From an uncultured Colwellia sp. (GTDB lineage: Bacteria; Pseudomonadota; Gammaproteobacteria; Enterobacterales; Alteromonadaceae): 64,000 bases of DNA. The DNA is taken from NCBI GenBank assembly GCA_913058395.1, contig CAJXQI010000008.1, forward strand, positions 1-64,000. Direction: 5' to 3'. The notes under the pieces are model-generated. The model searched no databases. It was given only the letters and a program-made list of their open reading frames with translations, and had not been told where the DNA came from. Below, in pieces: positions 19,889 to 31,019 of this stretch; the first letter of the stretch is position 1; every line of letters starts with the position of its first letter. The position numbers and the translations under genes are program-made.

Positions 19889-20350
19889 ATGGCACGTAAA
19901 TCTAAAATACCTACAGATATGTCAGCCCTGCTTAATTCACCGTCAGGCACTTTGGCACAAATAGCGGCAAAAACCAACTCTTTAACCATATTGTCGGGCA
20001 TTGTACGACAAATATGCCCCGACCTGCCAGAAGATGTCTGGAAAATAGCCAATTTTAAAGGGAAATCCTTAGTTATTGAGGTAAATTCTGCAGTTTGGAG
20101 TCAAAGATTACAGTTTGAACGGATGAATATATGTCGAGAACTAACCCAAGTGACCGAAAATCAATTTAATCAAATTGAAATTAAGATAACACCTTATCGC
20201 ACTAAACTGCCTGAAAAAACCGTATTGCCTGATGCAATAAATACAACAATTTCGAAAGCAACTGCCGCACAACTGTTAGCAGTAGCGAAGAATGCTCCTG
20301 ACAGTTTGCGTAAGAAATTAGAGAAGTTAGCGGCTCACGCTAATAAGTAG
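19889..20350 (+). CDS. dciA: DUF721 protein, probable replicative helicase loader DciA
   Basis: 153 aa. The N-terminal half is a DUF721/DciA KH-like domain: ALLNSPSGTLAQIAAK, ICPDLPEDVW..ANFKGKSLVIEVNSAVWSQRL, and NQIEIKITP. A lysine-rich helical tail follows. DciA is the ancestral loader of DnaB in bacteria that lack DnaC; this is by homology. It is divergent from the M23 gene (33 bp apart) and convergent with lpxC through a shared terminator. It occupies the lpxC-secA interval that carries secM in enterobacteria. Confidence 0.85.
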   Translation: MARKSKIPTDMSALLNSPSGTLAQIAAKTNSLTILSGIVRQICPDLPEDVWKIANFKGKSLVIEVNSAVWSQRLQFERMNICRELTQVTENQFNQIEIKITPYRTKLPEKTVLPDAINTTISKATAAQLLAVAKNAPDSLRKKLEKLAAHANK

Positions 20351-20402
20351 CCTGAATTCTAGACAAGCAGCGGTAGCTCAAAATTTTCACTCCTTTAACA
20401 AC

Positions 20403-20430
20403 AAAAAAGCCAATCAAATGATTGGCTTTA
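20403..20430 (-). terminator. Bidirectional terminator between dciA and lpxC
   Basis: AAAGCCAATC (20406-20415) pairs with GATTGGCTTT (20420-20429). On the minus strand the stem runs into TTTTTTGT, fitting termination of lpxC; on the plus strand it can end dciA. Confidence 0.85.
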
Positions 20431-20455
20431 TAGAAGTTAACGAATAAACATTAAG

Positions 20456-21373
20456 TTAAAACGGCGTAGCGCCCACTTCTTGAAATTGGATTGGAGACTC
20501 AACGGTATCTTCATACGTCACCCATTCCCATGAATCAACTTGCTTAAACACTTCTCGTAGTAACATGTTATTTAGACCATGCCCAGATTTAAAGGCATTA
20601 AGCTCACCTAAAATACTAACGCCACCCATGTATAAATCACCGATCGCATCAAGAATTTTATGCTTAACAAACTCATCATCATAACGTAAGTCATCTTTAT
20701 TGAGCATGCGATATTCATCTAAAACAATGGCGTTTTCTAAGCTACCACCTAATGCTAGGTTGTGAGAGCGTAAAAATTCAATGTCTTTCATAAAGCCAAA
20801 AGTACGAGCACGGCTGATTTCTTTAATAAAAGAACAGCTCGATAGGTCCATACTCATAGTTTGACAAGTATTCGCAATCACTGGATGCTCAAATTCAATA
20901 GCAAAATTAACCCGGAAGCCTTCAAAAGGTTTTAACTCAGCCCATTTATCACCTTCTTCTATACGAATAGTTTTAGTGATTCGTAAGAAGCGCTTGGCAA
21001 CATTTGAAGTTTCAATGCCAACCGATTGAATTAAATAAACAAACGGTAAAGCACTGCCATCCATAATTGGAATCTCAGGAGAGTCAACTTCAACAACGAG
21101 GTTGTCAATTCCTAAACCTGCAACAGCAGACAGCAAGTGTTCGACGGTGGAAATCTGAACACCTTGCTCATTCACTAAACATGTACATAAAGTGGTTTCG
21201 CCAACAGCTTCCGGTGTCGCTGGAATATCGACAACAGGATCTAAATCTACTCGGCGAAAAATAATACCGGTGTTAGCAGGCGCAGGACGGAGAGTGATCT
21301 GCACCTTTTCACCTTTATGTAACCCTACACCAATAGCAGAGACACTTTCTTTAATCGTACGTTGTTTAATCAT
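20456..21373 (-). CDS. lpxC: UDP-3-O-acyl-N-acetylglucosamine deacetylase LpxC
   Basis: Zinc deacetylase, committed step of lipid A synthesis. 305 aa when started at ATG 21373, exactly the E. coli length. An AAGAAGG lies 8 nt upstream, so an in-frame longer start at 21445 is rejected. Zinc ligands: His79 (TVEHLLSA), and His and Asp of [10 protein letters not shown] (238 and 242 by alignment with E. coli). The MDGSALPF loop is present. It follows ftsZ by 138 bp on the same strand. Confidence 0.97.
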   Translation of the reverse strand: MIKQRTIKESVSAIGVGLHKGEKVQITLRPAPANTGIIFRRVDLDPVVDIPATPEAVGETTLCTCLVNEQGVQISTVEHLLSAVAGLGIDNLVVEVDSPEIPIMDGSALPFVYLIQSVGIETSNVAKRFLRITKTIRIEEGDKWAELKPFEGFRVNFAIEFEHPVIANTCQTMSMDLSSCSFIKEISRARTFGFMKDIEFLRSHNLALGGSLENAIVLDEYRMLNKDDLRYDDEFVKHKILDAIGDLYMGGVSILGELNAFKSGHGLNNMLLREVFKQVDSWEWVTYEDTVESPIQFQEVGATPF

Positions 21374-21511
21374 AAATAGCCTTCTTAAGCCTATATTGAG
21401 CTTTATTAGCATCCACCGGAATTCAGCGGAGGCGTAATATAGCAAAAAAGCCTAACAAAATCAAAATATCAACATTTGTTACTTAACATTCCTAAACTTA
21501 ACGAATAAGTA

Positions 21512-22675
21512 TTAGTCTGCTTGTTTACGTAAAAATGCTGGGATATCTAAATAATCATCAAGTTCCGTAGCAGCCACTTTTTGTGCTTGAGCATTTGCTT
21601 CAGGCATAGTCACAGGGCTTGCTTTAATTTCTGGTTGCGCACTTGGCACATAGTCACCACCAACTACTTGTGGCTCAGCCACAGGTGCAGGGTTAACTAA
21701 CGTAATATCAGGCTTACGTTCAGCACCAATACCAGTTGCAACAACTGTTACACGTAAATCTTCAGTCATATCAGGGTCAATTACCGCACCAACAACAACC
21801 GTTGCATTTTCCGAAGAAAAAGCTTTAACTGCATTACCAACCGTTTCGAATTCATCAATACTAATATCCATACCGGCAGTAATATTAACTAAAATTCCGC
21901 GTGCACCTGCAAGATCAACGTCTTCAAGTAGTGGGCTTGAAATTGCAGCTTCTGCAGCTTCTTCTGCACGATCTGGCCCTGATGCTATACCAGACCCCAT
22001 CATTGCCGTTCCCATTTCAGACATTACCGTTCTAACATCGGCGAAATCCACGTTTATGAGTCCTGGACGAGTAATAAGTTCCGCAATACCTTGCACAGCA
22101 CCTAATAAAACATCATTCGCCGCTTTAAATGCATCTAGTAAACTTGTACCAGGGCCTAAAACTTTTAATAGTTTTTCGTTTGGAATGGTAATTAGTGAAT
22201 CAACACTCTTAGATAAGAACTCAATGCCTTGGTCGGCATAGTTCATACGTTTTTTACCTTCAAACGGAAATGGCTTTGTCACTACAGCAACGGTTAAAAT
22301 CCCCATTTCTTTAGCTATTTCTGCCACAACTGGAGCAGCACCAGTACCAGTACCACCGCCCATACCCGCGGCGATAAAGATCATATCAGCGCCTTGCAGC
22401 GTTTCTTTGATCGTTTCTCTATCTTCTTCTGCACTACGACGACCAATTTCTGGGTTAGCGCCAGCACCTAAACCTTTAGTGACATCGTGACCTAACTGCA
22501 AAGTTACATTAGCCGCTGAGTTACGTAGCGCTTGTGAGTCAGTGTTTGCTGTAATAAATTCAACACCTTCGATGGTTTGTGAAACCATGTGCTCTACAGC
22601 ATTGCCGCCACCGCCGCCAACACCAATAACCTTGATGACTGCTTCTTCGTTATGATCTTCCATTAATTCAAACAT
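21512..22675 (-). CDS. ftsZ: Cell division GTPase FtsZ
   Basis: Tubulin homologue that forms the division ring. 387 aa. GTP-binding G-box [10 protein letters not shown] lies near residue 105, and the T7 synergy loop [11 protein letters not shown] is present. The C-terminal linker (about 320-370) is Ala/Pro/Gln-rich and ends in the conserved peptide [14 protein letters not shown] that binds FtsA, ZipA and ZapD. 80 bp after ftsA; last division gene of the cluster before lpxC. Confidence 0.98.
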   Translation of the reverse strand: MFELMEDHNEEAVIKVIGVGGGGGNAVEHMVSQTIEGVEFITANTDSQALRNSAANVTLQLGHDVTKGLGAGANPEIGRRSAEEDRETIKETLQGADMIFIAAGMGGGTGTGAAPVVAEIAKEMGILTVAVVTKPFPFEGKKRMNYADQGIEFLSKSVDSLITIPNEKLLKVLGPGTSLLDAFKAANDVLLGAVQGIAELITRPGLINVDFADVRTVMSEMGTAMMGSGIASGPDRAEEAAEAAISSPLLEDVDLAGARGILVNITAGMDISIDEFETVGNAVKAFSSENATVVVGAVIDPDMTEDLRVTVVATGIGAERKPDITLVNPAPVAEPQVVGGDYVPSAQPEIKASPVTMPEANAQAQKVAATELDDYLDIPAFLRKQAD

Positions 22676-22755
22676 TTTTATAATCTCCGATTTTTATTAC
22701 GTTTTGTTCCACCAAAACTCTTTCAATACTTCCAATTACTTGCCTTTGCAAATAA

Positions 22756-23991
22756 CTAAAACTCACCTTTAAACCAAGCTAAAACACGAGAGCTAATGCT
22801 ACCGACTGATTCGCTTTTCTTTTGTTCATTATTCTGCTGTTGATTCGCTTGCATGCCGTAATGTAATAACCCCACTACGGTAGAATATGTTGGATCATTA
22901 ACATATTCTTTTAACCCGCAAACATCGGCAGGTTGTGCTACTCGAGCTGGCATTTGAAATACTTCTTCTGCAAACTCAACCACACCTTCCATTTTCGCTG
23001 TACCGCCAGTTAAAACATAACCCGCAGCAATTTGATCTTCTAAGCCGCATTCACGCAACTCTTCTTGAATTAATTCAAATAGCTCATGATATCTAGGCTC
23101 TACAACTTCAGCCAAAGTATGTCGAGACATAGAACGTGCTGGACGTCCGCCAACACTAGGTACTTCGATATTTTCTTCCATACTGACTAATTGACGCAGC
23201 GCACAAGCGTATTGCACTTTAATGTCTTCTGCGTGACTTAATGGTGTACGAAATATTTTCGCAATATCACTGGTTACTTGATTGCCAGCCACTGGAATTA
23301 CCGCGGTATGACGTAAAGCACCACCAGTGAATACCGAAATATCCATAGTGCCAGCGCCCATATCAACCACACATATTCCTAACTCTTTTTCATCATCAGT
23401 CAGTACTGCATAACTAGATGCTAACGCTGAGAAAATCAGTTGATCTGCTTTTAAATCACAACGTTCAACACATTTAACAATGTTCTTCGCCATGTCATTT
23501 GCACAGGTAACGATATGAACTTTTGCTTCCATACGTACGCCTGACATACCAATAGGGCTCTTAATACCGTCTTGGCAATCAATACTATATTCTTGCGGCA
23601 ATACATGTAACATGCGGCGTTCGGCTGAAATAGGCACAGAACGCGCAGTATGAATGACATTATCAACATCATCCTGCATCACTTCTTTGTCATTAATTGG
23701 CACCATACCGTTTTCATTCTGACAACTAATATGTTTACCGGATATACCTAAATAGACTGAAGTAATATGGCAATCTGCCATCAATTCAGCTTCATTTATT
23801 GCTCGTTGTATTGATTGAATAACAAGGTTTAAGTCATTAACGCCACCTTTATCCATGCCGCGCGCAGGCTGATTACCAACACCAACAATACTGAGTTGGT
23901 TGTCTGGTGTGATCTCACCAACGGCTACTGAAATTTTTGAAGTTCCAATATCTAAACCAACGACTAAGTTTCTTTCAGTTATTTTTGACAT
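22756..23991 (-). CDS. ftsA: Cell division protein FtsA
   Basis: Actin-like membrane tether of the Z ring. 411 aa from ATG 23991; a longer in-frame start at 24030 would overlap ftsQ by 34 nt and lacks family similarity. The start SKITERNLVVGLDIGTSK carries the phosphate-1 loop. DMGAGTMDISVFTGG is the phosphate-2 motif and VLTGGTAKMEG the adenosine motif. The C-terminal amphipathic membrane-targeting helix is RVLAWFKGEF. The gene starts 5 nt after the ftsQ stop with AAGAAAGAG as ribosome site inside ftsQ. Confidence 0.96.
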   Translation of the reverse strand: MSKITERNLVVGLDIGTSKISVAVGEITPDNQLSIVGVGNQPARGMDKGGVNDLNLVIQSIQRAINEAELMADCHITSVYLGISGKHISCQNENGMVPINDKEVMQDDVDNVIHTARSVPISAERRMLHVLPQEYSIDCQDGIKSPIGMSGVRMEAKVHIVTCANDMAKNIVKCVERCDLKADQLIFSALASSYAVLTDDEKELGICVVDMGAGTMDISVFTGGALRHTAVIPVAGNQVTSDIAKIFRTPLSHAEDIKVQYACALRQLVSMEENIEVPSVGGRPARSMSRHTLAEVVEPRYHELFELIQEELRECGLEDQIAAGYVLTGGTAKMEGVVEFAEEVFQMPARVAQPADVCGLKEYVNDPTYSTVVGLLHYGMQANQQQNNEQKKSESVGSISSRVLAWFKGEF

Positions 23992-23996
23992 TAACG

Positions 23997-24776
23997 CTAA
24001 ACTCTTTCTTTGTTGTTTTCGGTTTTCCAACCAACGGCTAAGCCGGTGTCGTATCTCAGGTCAACATAATCAACTTGTTGTCCGGCTTTTTTATTTGATT
24101 TTATTTGCGGATATACATCCATAAATCGCTGTATGCGCTCAACACGATTATCGCGACCTAAATTTATAGTCACGCCATCGTCTAATGTCAGTTGCCACGC
24201 AAACCGCTCGGTCAGTACCAATTCATCAATGGCCAATTGGCTAAAATCGAGCAATTTATTTAAGTTTTCAAAGTTTTCTAAGGCTAATTTCTCACTACCT
24301 TCTGGACCAAAAAATTCCGGCAGCTTTTCATTTAAACGTGTTACATCAGCCTGAAATGCCTTACCATTTTTATTAATCAGAAAATCACCGTTCCAATGTG
24401 CGATAGGTTTCTGGTCAACAACATATATTTTCAGTTCATCTGGCCATTTTTTTCGTACTGAAACTGAATAAACCCATGGCAACTTCGCCACTTTTTGCTG
24501 TACGTCATTAACATCTACGTTAAAAAAATTACCCAAATTTATCTGCTCAATGGCATTTTCTATATCTACGCGCGTGGTATAAGGCATTTCCCCTGCAATG
24601 GCGATTGCAGTAACCGGTGCACTTTCTTCTGCGCTCAAGCGTTTATTTAAGAAAATGCTAAACGACAATATCGCAACAATAACAGCAACAAAAAATGCCA
24701 CGCCAAACCAGAAGGTCCAGTGTAGTTTTTCTGTTTCTTCCACTAATGGAAGTTGCTTTTTCATCGTCGCTGCCAT
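23997..24776 (-). CDS. ftsQ: Divisome protein FtsQ
   Basis: Bitopic divisome scaffold. 259 aa. Short cytoplasmic tail, membrane segment at about 23-46 (FWFGVAFFVAVIVAILSFS), then a POTRA domain with the FtsQ pattern (IENAIEQINLGNFFNVDVNDVQQKVAKLPWV, VRKKWPDELKIYV) and a beta domain ending YVDLRYDTGLAVGWK, the region that binds FtsB/FtsL. 3 bp between the ddlB stop and its start. Confidence 0.94.
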   Translation of the reverse strand: MAATMKKQLPLVEETEKLHWTFWFGVAFFVAVIVAILSFSIFLNKRLSAEESAPVTAIAIAGEMPYTTRVDIENAIEQINLGNFFNVDVNDVQQKVAKLPWVYSVSVRKKWPDELKIYVVDQKPIAHWNGDFLINKNGKAFQADVTRLNEKLPEFFGPEGSEKLALENFENLNKLLDFSQLAIDELVLTERFAWQLTLDDGVTINLGRDNRVERIQRFMDVYPQIKSNKKAGQQVDYVDLRYDTGLAVGWKTENNKERV

Positions 24777-24779
24777 TTC

Positions 24780-25715
24780 TTACGCGTTACCTTGCATACT
24801 AATTTCTACAATTTTTGTAACTAGCTCACTAAAATTTAAGCCATGAACTTTCGCGGCTTTTGGAACCAAGGACGTTTCTGTCATACCAGGTACGGTATTA
24901 ACTTCTAGTAATTGCCATTGCCCTTGCTCATCACGCATAACATCAACTCGTCCCCAGCCCTTAGCACCTGTAGCATTAAAAGCTTTCAATGCTATTGCTT
25001 GTAATTCAGCTTCATCATCCGCTGATAAATGACACGGGCAATGATATTGCGTACTAGTAGATTTATATTTAGCGTCATAATCATAAAAATCATGTGGCGT
25101 TTCCATATGAATAACCGGCATAGGCGTTTGCCCTAAAATCGCAACGGTGTATTCTGGCCCTTGTATCCAAGCTTCAACCAATATTTGTTGGTCGTAATTA
25201 AAAGCCTCTATCAAAGCAGCATGCAAGGCATCTGCATTATCAGCTTTAGACATACCAATGCTTGAACCTTCATTAGCTGGTTTTACCATCACTACATCAC
25301 CTAATTGCTGCAAAATTTTCGCAGCATCTCGGCGTTGATATTCCAACTTACTTACAATGGCAAAAGGCGCTGTTGGCAAGTTCATCGCTTGAAAAACTTG
25401 TTTACTGCGAATTTTATCCATCGACAGTGCCGAACCCAAAACATCAGATCCAGTGTAAGGTATGTTCATATACTGCAACGCACCTTGTACACAACCGTCT
25501 TCACCACCGCGGCCATGTAAGGCAATAAATACACGGTCAATGTCTAATGATGCTAAGTCACTTAAACAATAATCTTGCGTGTCGATAAGCTGAACATTAA
25601 AACCTGCTTGCTCTAAACCATTAGCAATAGCTTTACCTGAGTTAAGCGAAACTTCTCGTTCAGCGGATGTTCCACCGTATAAGACTGCTAATTTTTGCAC
25701 TGTTAACGAATTCAT
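24780..25715 (-). CDS. ddlB: D-alanine--D-alanine ligase
   Basis: ATP-grasp enzyme making D-Ala-D-Ala for peptidoglycan precursors. 311 aa. [16 protein letters not shown] is the N-terminal signature; [28 protein letters not shown] and [20 protein letters not shown] follow. An AGGAG precedes the ATG. Its start overlaps the murC stop by 4 nt, so translation is probably coupled. Confidence 0.97.
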   Translation of the reverse strand: MNSLTVQKLAVLYGGTSAEREVSLNSGKAIANGLEQAGFNVQLIDTQDYCLSDLASLDIDRVFIALHGRGGEDGCVQGALQYMNIPYTGSDVLGSALSMDKIRSKQVFQAMNLPTAPFAIVSKLEYQRRDAAKILQQLGDVVMVKPANEGSSIGMSKADNADALHAALIEAFNYDQQILVEAWIQGPEYTVAILGQTPMPVIHMETPHDFYDYDAKYKSTSTQYHCPCHLSADDEAELQAIALKAFNATGAKGWGRVDVMRDEQGQWQLLEVNTVPGMTETSLVPKAAKVHGLNFSELVTKIVEISMQGNA

Positions 25716-27184
25716 TGCTTAGCTCCTGATAACTTTTCATCATTTGCTAAGCTGCGCGCTATCGCACCAATATTACCAGCGCCTTGGGTGATCACCATGT
25801 CGCCATCGCGCAATTGTGCTGCCATAAGCTCAGCTAATTTAGTGCTATCGCTAACATAAATAGGTTCAGTTTGGCCTCGTAGGCGAATACTACGCGCTAA
25901 ACTTTTACTGTCAGCGTTAGCTATTGGCGCTTCGCCTGCTGCATAAACATCAAGTAAAAATAAGCAATCAACCTCTGAAAGCACTTCAACAAAGTCTTCA
26001 AAAAGATCACGAGTTCTAGAGTAGCGATGGGGTTGAAAAACCATGGCTAACCGTTTTTCTGGCCAGCCGTTACGCATAGCACTAATTGTCGCTTTCACTT
26101 CTGTCGGATGATGACCATAATCATCAATCAGTAACATTTCACCTTGCTCAGTCGTTAGTGTTGCTAGTTTTTCAAAACGACGACCAATGCCAGCAAACTC
26201 TTGTAGTGCCTTTTGAATGGCATCATCTTCAACACCTTCATCTATTGCAACCGCAACACCTGCAAGGGCATTTAATACGTTATGCTCCCCAGGTAAGTTA
26301 ACGCTTAGCTTTAATGGCGCAGCGTCTTTACGCTCAACAACAAATGAACTCATGCCTGCACTTTGCTGATATTGGCTTGCTCTTACGTCTGCATCTTCAC
26401 AAAATCCATACGTGATCACTTGGCGGCCAATACGTGGCAATATTTCACGAACCACGGGGTTATCTAAACAAACCACCGCTAAACCATAAAATGGTAAGTT
26501 GTGTAAAAATTCAATGTAAGTGTCTTTGAGTTTTTCAAAGTCACCTTGATAGGTTTCCATATGGTCTTCATCGATATTAGTGATCACCGAAACCATTGGC
26601 TGTAAATGCAAGAATGAAGCATCACTTTCATCTGCTTCAGCAATTAAATATCGACTACTGCCCAAACGAGCATTGGTACCAGCGCTATTTAATAAGCCGC
26701 CAATAACAAAGGTTGGATCTAAATTCGCTTGCGCAAAAATACTGGCGATTAAGCTGGTAGTCGTGGTTTTTCCGTGTGTACCAGCAATCGCGATGCCATG
26801 GCGAAAACGCATGAGTTCAGCTAGCATTTCTGCACGGCGTACGACAGGAATACGTTTTTCATTAGCGGCAACTAATTCAGGGTTTTCACTATCAATAGCC
26901 GTTGAAACTACAATAACACTAGCACCATCAACATTGTCTTGGTGGTGACCAATAGTAATTTTGGCCCCTAAATCGGTTAGCCTTTTAACGACTTGATTCT
27001 CACCGATATCTGAACCGGTAATTTGATAGCCTTCATTAAGTAATACTTCAGCTATTCCGCCCATACCAGCGCCACCAATACCGACAAAATGTATGGTTTT
27101 AACACGACGCATTTCAGGCATTCGGTTATAGCTATTCGATGATGTTTTCATATTACTTTTTTCTGCTGTCATACGTTTACTCAT
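25712..27184 (-). CDS. murC: UDP-N-acetylmuramate--L-alanine ligase
   Basis: Adds L-Ala to UDP-MurNAc. 490 aa. The N-terminal Rossmann motif [25 protein letters not shown] loop [11 protein letters not shown], and central [13 protein letters not shown] are clear. The chosen start gives a 4-nt overlap with the murG stop; a second Met (SNMKTSS) lies 11 codons in, so the first dozen residues are uncertain. Confidence 0.96.
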   Translation of the reverse strand: MSKRMTAEKSNMKTSSNSYNRMPEMRRVKTIHFVGIGGAGMGGIAEVLLNEGYQITGSDIGENQVVKRLTDLGAKITIGHHQDNVDGASVIVVSTAIDSENPELVAANEKRIPVVRRAEMLAELMRFRHGIAIAGTHGKTTTTSLIASIFAQANLDPTFVIGGLLNSAGTNARLGSSRYLIAEADESDASFLHLQPMVSVITNIDEDHMETYQGDFEKLKDTYIEFLHNLPFYGLAVVCLDNPVVREILPRIGRQVITYGFCEDADVRASQYQQSAGMSSFVVERKDAAPLKLSVNLPGEHNVLNALAGVAVAIDEGVEDDAIQKALQEFAGIGRRFEKLATLTTEQGEMLLIDDYGHHPTEVKATISAMRNGWPEKRLAMVFQPHRYSRTRDLFEDFVEVLSEVDCLFLLDVYAAGEAPIANADSKSLARSIRLRGQTEPIYVSDSTKLAELMAAQLRDGDMVITQGAGNIGAIARSLANDEKLSGAKQ

Positions 27185-28311
27185 AATTGTGCAACCTCAA
27201 TACAGGTTTGGGCAACATGACTGGTTGCGTCTGCATGCGCAGCATTGTGCGCAGCCTTCGACATTTGCTGTACAACTTTGTCTGATATAAACAAGCTGTT
27301 TAGCATTTGCCCTAAGGTTGTACCGTTAAATTCTTTCTGGGCAATTAATTTTGCCGCGCCACATTCGACTAAATACATGGCATTCTTGGTTTGATGGTCA
27401 TCGACAGCGTGTGGTAATGGTACAAATATCGCTGGCTTTGCCGCCATTGCTAATTCTGACACGGTTAATGCACCTGCACGGCAAACAACGACATCAGCCC
27501 ACTGATAGGCGCTTGCCATATCATCAATAAACTCAGTCACTTTTACTTTTTCTTCAGGTAACCCAAAATCTTGATAACTGGTTAACACGGCTTGTTCATT
27601 ACCGCCGCCTGTTTGGTGCCATACATCAATGCTTTGTACCTTAATTTGCTTTATTGCCTGTGGTACAACATCGTTTAAAATCTTCGCCCCTAAACTCCCG
27701 CCAACAACCAAGACTTTCTTGCTAGTAGCGGGTTGTTCTGGCATGACATTTTCAATCGAGATAATATCGCTACGCAGCGGGTTACCGACAACATTTGGCG
27801 TGACTCTATCGCTAAAAGCACCAGGGAATGCACTCAACGTTTTTGTCGAAATACGAGATAAAAAGCGGTTAGTCATTCCCGCTACTGCGTTTTGCTCATG
27901 CAATACTAAAGGAATACGTAATAACCATGCAGCAACACCACCTGGCGCACTTGCATATCCACCCATGCCTAATACAACGTCGGGTTTAACTTCTTTCAAC
28001 ACTTGAATAGATTGCATAACCGACTGTAAAATTTTGAATGGCGTTTTTAACCACGTTTGCCAGCCTTTATTGCGAATACCGGCAATATTGATAAACGAAA
28101 TTGGATAACCATTTTTTGGCACTATTTCAGCTTCCATACGTTCCGCTGTACCCAACCAATGTACTTTCCAACCCTTTTTCACTAATTCTTCAGCCACGGC
28201 AATACCTGGAAATATATGACCACCAGTACCGCCCGCCATCACCAAAATAGTAGGACGTTTTGCTTCATGACTTACATCACTATTTACTTTATCAGTAACT
28301 TGTTCAGTCAT
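27181..28311 (-). CDS. murG: Lipid II synthase MurG (GlcNAc transferase)
   Basis: Peripheral membrane GT-B glycosyltransferase; UDP-GlcNAc plus lipid I gives lipid II. 376 aa. [16 protein letters not shown] is the G-loop; [17 protein letters not shown] and [12 protein letters not shown] are family motifs. The N-terminus has about 20 extra polar residues before the G-loop, but AGGAGG lies 6 nt before this ATG, supporting it. Overlaps the ftsW end by 8 nt. Confidence 0.96.
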   Translation of the reverse strand: MTEQVTDKVNSDVSHEAKRPTILVMAGGTGGHIFPGIAVAEELVKKGWKVHWLGTAERMEAEIVPKNGYPISFINIAGIRNKGWQTWLKTPFKILQSVMQSIQVLKEVKPDVVLGMGGYASAPGGVAAWLLRIPLVLHEQNAVAGMTNRFLSRISTKTLSAFPGAFSDRVTPNVVGNPLRSDIISIENVMPEQPATSKKVLVVGGSLGAKILNDVVPQAIKQIKVQSIDVWHQTGGGNEQAVLTSYQDFGLPEEKVKVTEFIDDMASAYQWADVVVCRAGALTVSELAMAAKPAIFVPLPHAVDDHQTKNAMYLVECGAAKLIAQKEFNGTTLGQMLNSLFISDKVVQQMSKAAHNAAHADATSHVAQTCIEVAQL

Positions 28312-29554
28312 TTTCGTCCTCCTTCACTTCAATTTTTTTCACTTTCTTCACTTTCTTTTTCACGCCAGTTGTACGACTAGTCGCTTGAATACTTTGTAGT
28401 CTAATTTCATGATCAATACGGATCAAAATGGCAACTGCTATTGTCATTATGATCATTGAGCTACCACCATAACTAATTAACGGCATTGTTAAGCCTTTAG
28501 TCGGCACAATACCCGCACTAGCGCCAATATTTACCGCGGCTTGAAAACAAAACCAAATGCCAATGGCATAAGCGAAAAATCCCTCAAAATATTTCTCTTG
28601 GTTGACTGCTTTTCGTCCTAACAGCAAGGCTTTAAATACTAAAGTCATGCTCAATAGCAAAATCACACTAATGCCAATAAAGCCAAACTCTTCTGCCAAT
28701 ACCGCCATCACGAAATCAGTATGTGCTTCAGGTAAATATTCTAGTTTTTGAATACTATTACCTAAACCTTGACCAAAAGATTCACCACGACCATAGGCCA
28801 TTAGCGATTGTGTTAATTGATAGCCACTGCCAAACGGGTCTTCCCATGGGTCTAAAAAGCCAGTAACTCGTGCCCAGCGATAAGGGGAAAAGAATGCCAA
28901 CATCGACAGTAAGCTCATGCCAACACCAGCAATGGCGATAAATTGCCATAATTTTGCGCCCGCCAAAAACAATAAGCCAAAGGTGGTCACAAACATTACG
29001 ATGATGGTACCCAAGTCGGGCTGCATTAATAACAGAGCACCTAGTATACCAAATACAAACAAGGGCTTAGCAAAGCCTTTTATGTTCTCCATCACCTCTT
29101 CACGACGACGCACTAAATAGGCTGATAGATAACAAAAGAAAAATAATTTAGCAGGCTCTGCTGCCTGTATGGTAATTGGACCAACAACAATCCAACGAGT
29201 AGAACCATTAACATTGCGACCAATAAGCAATACCACGACTAACAGTACGATACCTAAAAGCAATAAATTACCACTGTATTGATGCCATCGACTCATCGGA
29301 ATTTGCAAGGCTATTCCCGCAACTCCTAGACTCAAGCAGATGTAAATCATATGACGTACAACAAAATGAAAAGGGTTAGCAAATAAACGCTCTGCTACAG
29401 GCATTGAAGAGCTCGCCACCATCACTAAACCGATCATGTACATACTTAACGCAAGGATCAGGTAACTACGGTCGAAGGTTGATACCGCTGAAGACTCCAT
29501 TTTCAACCACTGAGGTATTGACCATTGCGATAAATTGGCAAAAGAAGCAGACAT
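28304..29554 (-). CDS. ftsW: SEDS glycosyltransferase FtsW
   Basis: Polytopic septal peptidoglycan polymerase paired with FtsI. 416 aa with about ten membrane segments. SEDS signatures are VDPWEDPFGSGYQ-like (LDPWEDPFGSGYQ), AHTDFVMAVLAEEFGF and the C-terminal PLISYGGSSM. The cytoplasmic tail is strongly Lys-rich ([20 protein letters not shown]). It overlaps murD by 1 nt (TAATG). Confidence 0.96.
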   Translation of the reverse strand: MSASFANLSQWSIPQWLKMESSAVSTFDRSYLILALSMYMIGLVMVASSSMPVAERLFANPFHFVVRHMIYICLSLGVAGIALQIPMSRWHQYSGNLLLLGIVLLVVVLLIGRNVNGSTRWIVVGPITIQAAEPAKLFFFCYLSAYLVRRREEVMENIKGFAKPLFVFGILGALLLMQPDLGTIIVMFVTTFGLLFLAGAKLWQFIAIAGVGMSLLSMLAFFSPYRWARVTGFLDPWEDPFGSGYQLTQSLMAYGRGESFGQGLGNSIQKLEYLPEAHTDFVMAVLAEEFGFIGISVILLLSMTLVFKALLLGRKAVNQEKYFEGFFAYAIGIWFCFQAAVNIGASAGIVPTKGLTMPLISYGGSSMIIMTIAVAILIRIDHEIRLQSIQATSRTTGVKKKVKKVKKIEVKEDEND

Positions 29555-30945
29555 TATTTAGCTTCCTTATGCAAAAGTACTGACTTAATAAATACCACAC
29601 CACGTTCAACATAATTGGCAAACATATCTAAACTTGCACAAGCAGGAGATAACAACACCATATCGCCATTATTGGCTAGCTTTCGTGCTAACTTAACAGC
29701 CTCAGGTAAACTGTTCACATGGGTAGTTTTTGCTTGCTGATTAGCTAAACGTAGGTTCGCAATTTCTTGGCCATCTTTGCCTAAAGTAATTAAGTGCTCT
29801 ACTTGTTCGGTCAGCGCTTTTGTTAACGGTGTAAAGTCAGCACCTTTACCGTCACCACCAGCAATTAAAATCAATTTATTACCAGCTAAAGTCGGCGCTA
29901 AACCTTCAATTGCCGCTAGTGTTGCACCAACATTGGTCGCTTTTGAATCGTTAACCCAACAAATGTTATCTTGGCTTTCAATAACTTCGCAGCGGTGCGC
30001 AAGACCTTTGAAAGTTAACAAAGCTGAAAGCATTGCCTTTAAATTCCAACCTGCACCAGTGCCTAACGCCAATACAGCCAAATAGTTAAGTGCATTGTGA
30101 ATACCTTGCAGCGGCATCATTTTCATTGCTATTAGTGCATGACTGCCGAACATTAATTGCCTTTCACCATTAATGTTGGCAATACCAAATTGTCCGTCAT
30201 TTGCTTGGTCACTGCCAAAACTTAAATTTGAATTGTTGTCGTAAGCAGCACTTGGAATTGTCGCACTATCATCTCGGTTATAAATCGCCGTTTGCGCATT
30301 ACGATAAATACTTTGCTTAATTGCGCCATAATTTTCTATGGTTTTATGACGATCTAAATGATCATCACTAATGTTTAATACGGTGGCTGACAACGCCGCC
30401 ATACTTTTCACAGTTTCTAGTTGGAAACTCGACAGCTCTAAAACAATAAAATCTGCTACGTCATCAACTTGGTCAAGTACTGGTAAACCAATATTCCCGC
30501 CAAGTTGAACCTTATAACCTAAAGCATTCCCGACATGGCTTAACATGGAAACCACGGTTGATTTACCATTGGAGCCAGTCACTGCAAGCATCGGTGTATT
30601 GCTCATTCGGCAAAACAATTCAATATCACCAATCACATCACAATTTTTAGCCACAGCATTAGCAATCTCAGGATCAGCCATATTAATACCGGGACTAACA
30701 ATTAACACGTCAGCCGTAGCAATTAAGTGTTGATCCCACTGACCTAACACTAAAGCGTTATCAGCGAATTGGCTCTTAAAGTCACCCGGAGAAATTGGCA
30801 TTGCTCGGCTATCATTGACCGAAAATGTTACTTGGTGACGATGTAAAAAACGCGCGCACGACAAGCCCGTGATCCCAATACCTAAGATCACGACTTTTTT
30901 ATCTTTAAATTGCGTCGCTACCGACTGTTGCAATTGATTATTCAC
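29554..30945 (-). CDS. murD: UDP-N-acetylmuramoylalanine--D-glutamate ligase
   Basis: Adds D-Glu to UDP-MurNAc-Ala. 463 aa. ATP loop TGSNGKSTVVSML, Rossmann start VVILGIGITGLSCARFL, ELSSFQLE and WVNDSKATNVGA are typical. The start is GTG at 30945; no strong Shine-Dalgarno site, and the 74-bp gap to mraY is the largest inside the mur block. Stop and ftsW start overlap by 1 nt. Confidence 0.96.
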   Translation of the reverse strand: MNNQLQQSVATQFKDKKVVILGIGITGLSCARFLHRHQVTFSVNDSRAMPISPGDFKSQFADNALVLGQWDQHLIATADVLIVSPGINMADPEIANAVAKNCDVIGDIELFCRMSNTPMLAVTGSNGKSTVVSMLSHVGNALGYKVQLGGNIGLPVLDQVDDVADFIVLELSSFQLETVKSMAALSATVLNISDDHLDRHKTIENYGAIKQSIYRNAQTAIYNRDDSATIPSAAYDNNSNLSFGSDQANDGQFGIANINGERQLMFGSHALIAMKMMPLQGIHNALNYLAVLALGTGAGWNLKAMLSALLTFKGLAHRCEVIESQDNICWVNDSKATNVGATLAAIEGLAPTLAGNKLILIAGGDGKGADFTPLTKALTEQVEHLITLGKDGQEIANLRLANQQAKTTHVNSLPEAVKLARKLANNGDMVLLSPACASLDMFANYVERGVVFIKSVLLHKEAK

Positions 30946-31019
30946 GCGTCGTTTTTTACCTTTCTAAGTCTAATGTTAAATTTCTTTTAATTGTCGAAAT
31001 CGCCAACATTTATATTTTT

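Noticed and set aside
16151-20350. secM-like arrest peptide upstream of secA
   Set aside because: The 126-bp gap has no ORF with the FxxxxWIxxxxGIRAGP-type end; the gene in the interval is M23.
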